From NCBI GenBank assembly GCA_002451695.1, contig DKDC01000019.1, positions 46,407-59,760 on the forward strand: a stretch of 13,354 nucleotides of DNA, written 5' to 3'. A program made the translations under genes and the position numbers. This stretch comes from Prevotellaceae bacterium UBA6858. GTDB lineage: Bacteria; Bacteroidota; Bacteroidia; Bacteroidales; Bacteroidaceae. Below the pieces are notes generated by a model. The model worked only from the letters and a program-made list of their open reading frames with translations, ran no database searches and was not told the DNA's origin. Shown here piece after piece: positions 7,111 through 13,354 of this stretch (position 1 is the stretch's first letter; each line of letters starts with the position of its first letter).

Positions 7111-8697
7111 TTACAGGGTGAGGTTCAGTCCGAAATCCATGTATGCCTGCGACTTTCCGTCATAGCGTTTGCTGTATTCGTTGTCGCCGTTGTAGAAGCG
7201 GCACGAGGCTTTCCCGTAAACGGTGAGCCATGTAGGGGTTTTGTAGAGGCTTATGGGAATGTTGAGAGCCAGACGCACGTTGAAACCTGCCGTTTTTGCC
7301 GTGGCATATTCAAACGACGGGGCTGTGTATTCGGAGAACAGTTTGTTGCGTACTGTTCCGAAAGTCGGCGTTCCCAATGTTGTGCGGTAGAACGCGCCCA
7401 CTGTACTTTCGAGCCTGAGTTTGTTTATGTCCCAGTTCTTCGTGCCCTCGGCAAGAACGTTTGCAATGGTGTATTGCTGCTTGTTTGCGTCAAGTTCGTA
7501 CTGGGTAATGTCTGCGTTGTAAACCCCGAACTTTGCGCGAGCCGACCAATCAGGCATTTTGCCTTTAAGCCCATCTATGCGGTATTCCAAAGACGCATCG
7601 GCGTATGTGGCTTCGTGGTTTTTGTCCTTGCTCAATATATTAAAATAAACAAGGTTTCCGTGTTCCGTGTCAACCTTGCGTTCCTGATCATACCAAAAGC
7701 CTTCGCCTTTGTTAAGTCCCGCGCTCACTGAAATATTGTGGCGCAGTGCGGCTGAGCCGAACGTGAGGCGGTCGTAGAGCGACAGCTTGTTGTTTTTGTA
7801 GTCTCCGCCTTTGAAAGTGTAGGTGGAGCCGCCGTCTTCCGCATTCTCCGTGTTTGTGTTGAAGCCGAGTTCAAGCAGGTTCCCAAATTCTCCGAGCTTG
7901 GCGTTCCATTGCGCGTTCACCCCAAGGCGTGTGCCTTCGTAGTTGCGTTTGCCGCTGCCATCATCGTGCGATGTGAAGGTATGGTAGTCGCCCATGCCCT
8001 TCATAAGGAAATAAACATTGTTTATAAGTCCGTTTATAACGGCGTGGGACATATCCGAGCGGAAAATGTCAACGTCTGCCGAAAGTCCCACGCTGTGGCT
8101 GTCGGAAAGTTTGTACAATGCGCCCGGATTTACGAGAAAGTGCATCGAGTTTGTTTTCGGGCGCGGGTCTTCCTGGTCGGAGAGACTTCCTGTTGTATAT
8201 TTCAGTTTCAGACCGGCAATGAAATTGTCGTTAAAGCGGTATGCCGAACCCATGTGCAGGGTGAACTCCTCGGTGTTTGCGTTACTGTTAATGGAGTCGC
8301 CAAGAACAAACGGGTTTTCAGGCGTAGTCATGTACGAGTTGTTCCATTTGTGCTTGTAGTCCTTGCTGTTTAGATACTTGATATTGCCGGACAAACTGAA
8401 TTTGCCTATTTGTTTAAGTCCGGAAATGTCAAGTGTGAAGTCATTGTGCTTGCTTGATTTGTCAACAGCGTGGAACGCACCTCTCTCAAAGTGTCCATTA
8501 AATGTAATGTCGGCCAGAGTTTGAACCTTGTTGAACGAAAGTGCCACCGGATTGTGGCTTTCGCTGTAAATGTTGTTGAGAAAGTTAAGTTCTTTGTAGT
8601 TCAGTCGGTCTTTGCGCGTGTTGTCGCTGTCCGTTACTGCGGCTTCAATTTGTGTTGAAATCGCGAAGAGGGTGATAAAGAAAAAAACTTTTCTCAT
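7111..8697 (-). CDS. Outer-membrane beta-barrel protein, DUF6850-like
   Basis: This 528-residue protein has a signal peptide (about 1-19, ending QIEA) and a body of alternating aromatic and polar strands with charged or Gly/Asn turns, such as HMGSAYRFNDNFIAGLKLKY and SLEYRIDGLKG. It ends AYMDFGLNLTL, as expected for an outer-membrane barrel. There is no TonB box or plug domain, so it is not a second TonB receptor. Length, N-terminal motifs (NYKELNFLNNIYSES near residue 35) and position beside a DUF4876-like lipoprotein fit the DUF6850 family as I recall it. A porin, or an exporter or anchor for the downstream peptidases, are both conceivable. It follows an intrinsic terminator and begins the protease half of the operon. 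Barrel topology is well supported; family name moderately; function unknown. Confidence 0.75.
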   Translation of the reverse strand: MRKVFFFITLFAISTQIEAAVTDSDNTRKDRLNYKELNFLNNIYSESHNPVALSFNKVQTLADITFNGHFERGAFHAVDKSSKHNDFTLDISGLKQIGKFSLSGNIKYLNSKDYKHKWNNSYMTTPENPFVLGDSINSNANTEEFTLHMGSAYRFNDNFIAGLKLKYTTGSLSDQEDPRPKTNSMHFLVNPGALYKLSDSHSVGLSADVDIFRSDMSHAVINGLINNVYFLMKGMGDYHTFTSHDDGSGKRNYEGTRLGVNAQWNAKLGEFGNLLELGFNTNTENAEDGGSTYTFKGGDYKNNKLSLYDRLTFGSAALRHNISVSAGLNKGEGFWYDQERKVDTEHGNLVYFNILSKDKNHEATYADASLEYRIDGLKGKMPDWSARAKFGVYNADITQYELDANKQQYTIANVLAEGTKNWDINKLRLESTVGAFYRTTLGTPTFGTVRNKLFSEYTAPSFEYATAKTAGFNVRLALNIPISLYKTPTWLTVYGKASCRFYNGDNEYSKRYDGKSQAYMDFGLNLTL

Positions 8698-8733
8698 TTT
8701 GTTGTGGATTATGGTTTGTTTTTATTTGAAAAA

Positions 8734-8768
8734 GCAGTGGGGCGGCGGTTTATATACCGCCCCACTGC
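8734..8768 (-). terminator. Intrinsic terminator inside the operon, after the lipoprotein gene
   Basis: GCAGTGGGGCGG (8734-8745) and its exact reverse complement (8757-8768) form a 12-bp GC-rich stem with an 11-nt loop. On the minus strand the stem is followed directly by TTTTT. It lies 19 bp past the stop codon of the DUF4876-like gene and 36 bp before the start of the barrel gene. No TAnnTTTG box is visible in those 36 bp, so downstream genes probably depend on read-through or on a promoter I cannot recognise. Confidence 0.88.
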
Positions 8769-8787
8769 CGATATTGGCTTTATAATA

Positions 8788-9963
8788 CTATTCTTCTGTA
8801 AGCGGTTGGTTTGTCTGGAAGTCTTCCGAGGAGTTGTTGGTGTCCTGGTAGTACTTGCGACCGTTCACTATGTTTGAAACCTTGCGGCGTTCGCACTTGC
8901 CGGCGTAAGCATCGCTACAAAGCACGCCCTGCTTGTCGTCCTTCGGGAGGAAGAAGCCATAGTGTTCGCTTGCGTTTGCGTTCCAAACGTCAACAGCGTC
9001 AAGCACATACTTCGAGGGAATCATCATATATTCCTGCGATCCTGTTGTTCCCGGAGTTGTCTGGAAGTTGTTTGCGTCAGCAGCGAAGTCTTCGGGAGTA
9101 ACGCCTTCGGGAAGTTTCACGAGTGCGAGAGCGATGGACTGCACGCCGAAGCCCCACATAGGCATATACTTGTTGTTTGTGAAGATAACCTTCAGGTTCT
9201 TTGCTGGATTGTCAACCTCCTGTGAATTGTAGTCGAGATAAACCTCCCAGTCTGCGTTGCTCAAGTCGGGGCAGTTGGGATCGTTTGCGTGGTCAGCATC
9301 AGCGTGGTTGGCAGCGTCGTTTGCTATTATTATGCTCTGACCCGGCAGGAGAGGATAGTCTGTTCCATTTCCGGGGAATGCAAGCACAGCGCCGTTTGCC
9401 ATGGGGTAGAGGTCGGTGATGCCGTTTGCCTGCCAAGCGTTCTCTGTACTCTGTCCGGCAAGTGCGGAAGCGAGAATGAGGTTGTCGAGATACTGAACCT
9501 CATCGCTGTTGTTCACGATTTCAAAGAAGGAATCCTTGATGTAGTACTGCTTGCCACCAGCGTTGTAGATGGTCTTGAAGATGAGCGTTGACTGATAAGC
9601 CTTGCTTACAGGCACGCTGACAGTTGTCTCGCTGTAAACGTTTGCCTTTGCAAGACCGGTAACGAATGCCGTAGCCTCGTCCTTAACCTTACCTGTTACG
9701 GAAAAGTCGTAAACGCCCTGTTTCAGCACAAGCGGAGTCTGTGCGCCGGCAACATCGATTGTGTCGTTAACGCCTTTATCGCTTTTGACAATAAGCTGAA
9801 GGTTTGAGATGTTTTCGATAGCCAAGCCGTCGCCAAGGCTGAGGCTTACTGACACGGGGTAGGATTTTACACCGCCACCGTTGTCGGAACTGCAGGCTGC
9901 AAATGCCGCTGACAAGCCGGCCACAAGCACTGCTGCGAAGATTTTGTTGAAAATTTTCTTCAT
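8788..9963 (-). CDS. Surface-type lipoprotein, DUF4876-like with lamin-tail-like segment
   Basis: The 391-residue product is a lipoprotein: the signal peptide ends FAAC, with Cys24 followed by SSDNGGG. Residues about 34-130 form a beta-sandwich-like domain (VSVSLSLGDGLAIENISNLQLIV, quoted in parts, then YDFSVTG). From about residue 148 comes FFEIVNNSDEVQYLDNLIL, which resembles a lamin-tail-type segment. The C-terminus has RRKVSNIVNGRKYYQDTNNS and SSEDF, a signature I associate with DUF4876 proteins encoded next to TonB receptors in Bacteroidales. It lies 38 bp downstream of the receptor and before a terminator, so the two probably form the most strongly expressed pair. By analogy with other receptor/lipoprotein pairs it may cap the receptor or bind the ligand outside the cell. 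Lipoprotein status is certain; the family name is from memory and the role is inferred. Confidence 0.8.
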   Translation of the reverse strand: MKKIFNKIFAAVLVAGLSAAFAACSSDNGGGVKSYPVSVSLSLGDGLAIENISNLQLIVKSDKGVNDTIDVAGAQTPLVLKQGVYDFSVTGKVKDEATAFVTGLAKANVYSETTVSVPVSKAYQSTLIFKTIYNAGGKQYYIKDSFFEIVNNSDEVQYLDNLILASALAGQSTENAWQANGITDLYPMANGAVLAFPGNGTDYPLLPGQSIIIANDAANHADADHANDPNCPDLSNADWEVYLDYNSQEVDNPAKNLKVIFTNNKYMPMWGFGVQSIALALVKLPEGVTPEDFAADANNFQTTPGTTGSQEYMMIPSKYVLDAVDVWNANASEHYGFFLPKDDKQGVLCSDAYAGKCERRKVSNIVNGRKYYQDTNNSSEDFQTNQPLTEE

Positions 9964-10001
9964 CTGTCTTTTGTTTTTTAGTGGTTGGTTTATTGTTGTT
10001 T

Positions 10002-12863
10002 TCAGAATTTCATTTTCAGTTCGGCACCGAAGTATGTGTCGGGGTAGAGCGATTGCTTAGCCCTTGTGTTCTTGTTGATGTGGTATTTCTTCATGCCGAG
10101 GAAGTTGTTTGCCATAAAGGATATTTCGGCAATTTTGCCAAGTTCCTTTGTGAGGCGGAAGTTGAAGAGCGCCCACGGCTTTATGTTGTCGCTCTTGAAT
10201 GAGTAGAGCAGATAGCGTCCGTTGAGCAGGCGGTATTTGTCCATATTCTCAAACTCGGGCTTCCAGTCGGTCCATTCGCCCTGACGGTTGTAGAAACCGA
10301 GCGGGGACACTATGAACTCGCTGCCGTCGGCTGAAACGTGATACATTTTCGAGCCGCTCTTGCTTTCGTAGATGCTGCGCTGGCTTTCATACCACACCAC
10401 CTGCATTGTGGTTGTGAACACGAGATTCACTGCCGGAATGTGGGTGATGAAACGGAAATTGGTGTTAACCCTGTCGCTTATCGTTCCGCTTCCTGCGGGG
10501 AGCATTGAAATGTAGTCGTAGCCATACCTTACGTAATTAAGGCTTGTTGCGTCCCTCCTTCTCTTTATGTGAAACCATGCGCCGTCAACAACGAGCGATG
10601 TGCGCAATGTCTGCCATGTGCCGAAGTCCCACGAATACTCTATGCCATGCTTGTCGGTGCTTGTGGTGTTGGCTGGGCGGCTCCATGTGTTTATCTCGTT
10701 TGCCGCCTCGGTTTCCGCCGTGTGTTGCTCGCCGTTGTAGGTATATGTTACCTGATTGTCTGAATACATCAGGTTTGATGCCTGCGGCAATATCCCCTCG
10801 GGTATCTTGAATTTGGTGTAGTCAAGGGCTATGAACTGCGAGGTGAAGCCGAACTCATTGCGGTGGCGTTCGCTGAAGAAGTTTATGTAGCCTTTCATCT
10901 GTCCTATGCGGGCGTTGATGCCAATTTCCCATTTTGTGCTGCGGGCGGGCTTGAGGTCGGGGTTCTGCGTGTTGTCAACAACCCGCGTTGTCATTACGGC
11001 AAGGCGGGAGTTGTCCGCGCCGATTGCGCTGAAGCTCACGTTGTCAAAGTATGCCTTGTCGGGGTAAAGGTAGAGCAGCGTGGGCATCTTGTTCGAGATG
11101 CCGAAGCCGCCGCTTATGCTCAGCTTGTCGAATATGCTGTTGTTCTTTTTTGAGAGGAACGTGAACTCGGTGTTCACACGAGGCTCGGCAACGAATATAG
11201 AGTTGCGCTTAGCCTTTTCCTTGTCGAGGAACAGGTTCGACAGGCGCACTCCGGCATCGAATTGCAGGTTGGTGGCTCCCATGTTGAATGATGACACATC
11301 GTTGAGGAACACTGAAAGGTTGTGGAGCGCGGGAATGTCCTTGAACCTGCGCGGGCGGTACGACTGTGCCTCGCCGGCCTTTGGCGGCAGGTTGAGGTCG
11401 AACTTCAGCCCATAGCCCTGATTGTCGTCAAGGCGGTATTCCGCGCCGGCTTTAACGTTTGTGTAGCCCTTGTTCGCCATCTGTATGTATTTGTTGGTCT
11501 TCAACTGGGCGAAGATGTTGATAGGAATGCCCTCTATGCTGTAGTCGCTGTAATAAACCTTTGTGAGCATTTTAGCAATGTGCTGCCCGGTCTCCATGCT
11601 TCCCGAAATCACACCGTCGGGGGTGGAAATCCTGTCGTGGTGGGTGTCGAGCGTGCGCGCCACCTGTCCCGAAAGGTCGTAGTCAAGTCCCGTGAGCCAG
11701 CCGTTGAGCTGAGCATGGCCGTGAATGGAGAGCCTTCCGCCCGTGTTCTTGTTTTTGTAGGTGAGGTCAAGCTCGCTCATCTGCTTGTCGAACTTGTAGT
11801 TGTTCACGTTGCTGTAGAACGAGCCGTTGACGTTGAACGTAACGGGGCGGCCGCTGTTTTTCCCGAATACGTTGGAATAGCCCACCGTTCCGGTGACGCG
11901 GTCGTAGCCCCGGTATTTGCGGCGCGTGTCGGCGTATGACTGCGACCAGTCCACGCCCACGTTCATCGTTCCGGTGCCGAGGTTGAAGCCTTTGCCGGCG
12001 TATGCGAGTTTCGAGAACGGGTCGGCCTTGAACTTTGCCTCGAGCGGGCTGCGTCCGGCCTTGGTCTTCACAACCATAACGCCCGATGTCAGGTTGCCGT
12101 ATTCAACCGACGGAATGCCGCGTATCACTTCAACCGACTCTATGTTGTCGGCAGAGATTGTGCGCAGGTCCGCGCCGCGCCCGGCTGTGGTCTGGTTGTT
12201 GGCATCATCGGCTGTGGTGCTCGCGTCCTTGCCGTTGCGCGTGGGGGCTATGGCCTGCAGGTTGGCGTCGTTGCTTATGGGAGTGCCGTCGAGTATGATT
12301 GCCGTTCCGAGGGCGTTGTTGTCATTGCTGCCTATTTCCCTCACGTTTGCCTGTGCAAGGTTGTTGAGCGTAGGGTTTGTCGTGAGTGCGCCCGGCATGA
12401 GCTGCAGCATGTCGGCAAGGCTCTTGGGCTGTATGTGGCGCACCGCGTCCTGGTCTATTATCGACTTGGAGCCCATTGCCTGCTGCTTGGCGGTAACGGT
12501 TACGCCTTTAAGGCTGAGCGACAGGCGTTCCATTTTCACGTCAAGGCGGTCTTTGCCGTTGCCCTTTATCCTTATCTTGCCGCGCACTTCCTTGCAGCCG
12601 AGGCTGGAGACGTAGTAGTCGAGCTCGCCCACAGGGACGTTGGCGAACTTGAAGTTTCCTTTCTCGTCTGTGAGTGTGTACAGGGAATTGTTGAGTACAA
12701 CGGAGGCAACCTCAACAGGCCTTCCCTCCGTGTCGGTAACGGTGCCTTCCAGTCTGTGTGAGCGGTTGGTTTGCGCATTCGCCGGAATGCAGAATAACAG
12801 GGCAATGACGCAAAACGATGTAATTATGCTCTTTATGTCCGAAGCGGTGTTCTTAATTCCCAT
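10002..12863 (-). CDS. TonB-dependent outer-membrane receptor with carboxypeptidase-regulatory-like N-domain
   Basis: The product is a 953-residue receptor. A signal peptide ends at Ala30 (IPANA). Residues 37-112 are a carboxypeptidase-D regulatory-like domain (LEGTVTDTEGRPVEVASVVL, then TLTDEKGNFKF). The plug follows at about 121-270, with SLADMLQLMPGAL, AIILDGTPI, IESVEVIRGIPSVEYGN and SGVMVVKTKAG. The rest is a 22-strand-type barrel ending GAELKMKF with a terminal Phe. A low-complexity polar insert (about 208-230) interrupts the plug. NPDLKPARS (634-642) matches the NPDL box of haem receptors such as HmuR, but their YRAP motif is replaced by NKMPTLLYLYP (591-601), so haem as substrate is unproven. 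It is shorter than SusC proteins and no SusD partner is encoded. It is first in the operon, behind the only clear promoter. Confidence 0.92.
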   Translation of the reverse strand: MGIKNTASDIKSIITSFCVIALLFCIPANAQTNRSHRLEGTVTDTEGRPVEVASVVLNNSLYTLTDEKGNFKFANVPVGELDYYVSSLGCKEVRGKIRIKGNGKDRLDVKMERLSLSLKGVTVTAKQQAMGSKSIIDQDAVRHIQPKSLADMLQLMPGALTTNPTLNNLAQANVREIGSNDNNALGTAIILDGTPISNDANLQAIAPTRNGKDASTTADDANNQTTAGRGADLRTISADNIESVEVIRGIPSVEYGNLTSGVMVVKTKAGRSPLEAKFKADPFSKLAYAGKGFNLGTGTMNVGVDWSQSYADTRRKYRGYDRVTGTVGYSNVFGKNSGRPVTFNVNGSFYSNVNNYKFDKQMSELDLTYKNKNTGGRLSIHGHAQLNGWLTGLDYDLSGQVARTLDTHHDRISTPDGVISGSMETGQHIAKMLTKVYYSDYSIEGIPINIFAQLKTNKYIQMANKGYTNVKAGAEYRLDDNQGYGLKFDLNLPPKAGEAQSYRPRRFKDIPALHNLSVFLNDVSSFNMGATNLQFDAGVRLSNLFLDKEKAKRNSIFVAEPRVNTEFTFLSKKNNSIFDKLSISGGFGISNKMPTLLYLYPDKAYFDNVSFSAIGADNSRLAVMTTRVVDNTQNPDLKPARSTKWEIGINARIGQMKGYINFFSERHRNEFGFTSQFIALDYTKFKIPEGILPQASNLMYSDNQVTYTYNGEQHTAETEAANEINTWSRPANTTSTDKHGIEYSWDFGTWQTLRTSLVVDGAWFHIKRRRDATSLNYVRYGYDYISMLPAGSGTISDRVNTNFRFITHIPAVNLVFTTTMQVVWYESQRSIYESKSGSKMYHVSADGSEFIVSPLGFYNRQGEWTDWKPEFENMDKYRLLNGRYLLYSFKSDNIKPWALFNFRLTKELGKIAEISFMANNFLGMKKYHINKNTRAKQSLYPDTYFGAELKMKF

Positions 12864-12891
12864 GTCTGTATGTCTTGTATTTTGTGCAATG

Positions 12892-12899
12892 CAAAGTTA
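12892..12899 (-). promoter_or_regulatory. -7 box of the operon promoter
   Basis: Read on the minus strand this is TAACTTTG followed by CA, a perfect match to the Bacteroidetes -7 consensus TAnnTTTG. It lies 28 bp upstream of the receptor ATG and leaves an A-rich leader of about 20-25 nt without a Shine-Dalgarno sequence, which is typical of the phylum. At the expected -33 position only a poor match (TTAT) is found, suggesting that an activator is needed. Confidence 0.8.
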
Positions 12900-12914
12900 G
12901 TGGCTTTTTACATT

Positions 12915-12938
12915 ATGGGTATAACCATGTATGGGTAT
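12915..12938 (-). promoter_or_regulatory. Candidate operator: two ATACCCAT direct repeats over the -33 region
   Basis: On the minus strand ATACCCAT occurs at 12938-12931 and again at 12922-12915, exactly 16 bp apart, with an inverted half-site (ATGG) between them. The block ends about 15 bp upstream of the -7 box and so covers the -33 region, which lacks a good consensus. Direct repeats here suit an activator or repressor. The regulator is not identifiable. Confidence 0.4.
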
Positions 12939-13116
12939 TTTGTGTGTGAAAAGGAAAAAACTTTGCATATTGCGATGTTTGCCGTAAAATAGCCGTCTTT
13001 TTGCAACCAAACTTGATGTTTTTCCGTTGAATTGCGCGGAGAAAAGCGCACGGCGGGTGGTTTTGCGTGTATGTATGTTTTCGGATTTGGCAATACGGTT
13101 TTGGCTAATGCGTACA

Positions 13117-13135
13117 GGGCGTATGCAATACGCCC
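13117..13135. repeat. 8-bp palindrome with 3-nt loop upstream of the operon promoter
   Basis: GGGCGTAT and ATACGCCC flank GCA, giving a perfect 8-bp inverted repeat. No T-run follows on either strand, so it is unlikely to be a terminator. It lies about 220 bp upstream of the -7 box and could be a protein-binding site or a chance palindrome. Confidence 0.35.
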
Positions 13136-13354
13136 GAAATGTGCCGGTTTTGCATTTTAACGGCAAAAGTTTGTAATCTGCGCTATTCTGCCCCGGGTTT
13201 ATGATTGTGCAACAGCCGAATTCTTTACGAAGCCGCAAATATCACTATGGTTGCGTAAGATGTTGAGTTTCAAAGAAATGTCCGCGCAATGGGTTTTTGC
13301 AGTAACGGTTTGTTTTTTAACGCGTTGCAAGGCGCGGAAAAAAGGTCTGATGTA

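Larger units (their letters stand above)
12864..13354. other. Long non-coding upstream region of the operon
   Basis: This 491-bp stretch holds the -7 box, a pair of ATACCCAT direct repeats and a short palindrome, listed separately. The open frame on the minus strand at 12897-13238 looks non-coding: it has no recognisable domain and starts and ends inside AT-rich control DNA. I see no tRNA, rRNA or recognisable riboswitch. The last bases (GGTCTGATGTA after a run of A) resemble the repeat cores at the left edge of the window. Confidence 0.6.

Noticed and set aside
12897..13238. 113-residue minus-strand open frame upstream of the receptor
   Set aside because: It has low-complexity composition, no domain and no signal, and overlaps the promoter and its direct repeats.

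Overview
The window looks like chromosomal DNA from a member of the Bacteroidales, most plausibly Prevotellaceae or Muribaculaceae. The pointers are two perfect TAnnTTTG promoter boxes of the Bacteroidetes type, no strong Shine-Dalgarno sequences, a TonB-dependent receptor with an N-terminal carboxypeptidase-regulatory-like domain, lipoproteins with a Cys-Ser-Ser-Asp start, C25 (gingipain-type) peptidases and an HmuY-type lipoprotein. The species cannot be fixed from this sequence alone.

Layout. Positions 1-72 hold an array of roughly 21-bp units (T-run plus a core that flips orientation), and similar bases reappear at the right edge. A LicD-family transferase gene (157-996, plus strand) follows. 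It converges on a long minus-strand cluster, and a strong stem-loop (1021-1062) sits between the two. In transcription order, right to left, the cluster is: TonB-dependent receptor (12863-10002), DUF4876-like lipoprotein (9963-8788), intrinsic terminator (8768-8734), DUF6850-like outer-membrane beta-barrel (8697-7111), C25 cysteine peptidase 1 (7082-5127), C25 cysteine peptidase 2 (5086-2885), C1 papain-type peptidase (2885-1464), short HmuY-like lipoprotein (1464-1081). The last two junctions are TGATG and TAATG one-base overlaps. Positions 12864-13354 hold the operon promoter and presumed control region and no convincing gene.

How the genes may work together. Every product of the minus-strand cluster has an export signal. 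Three are cysteine peptidases with intact catalytic residues, two are outer-membrane beta-barrels, and two are lipoproteins, one related to the haemophore HmuY. In Porphyromonas gingivalis, gingipains, HmuY and the receptor HmuR jointly strip haem from host proteins; those genes are scattered, whereas here analogous parts lie in one co-oriented cluster. My working model is an envelope system that digests a host protein and imports a released ligand, with haem the first candidate and a peptide or another cofactor the alternative.

The main oddity is that the HmuY-like lipoprotein is only the N-terminal half of an HmuY and its mature part has no His or Met, so it cannot ligate haem in the known way. 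The segment resembling the missing HmuY C-terminus appears instead at the C-terminus of the C1 peptidase encoded immediately upstream.
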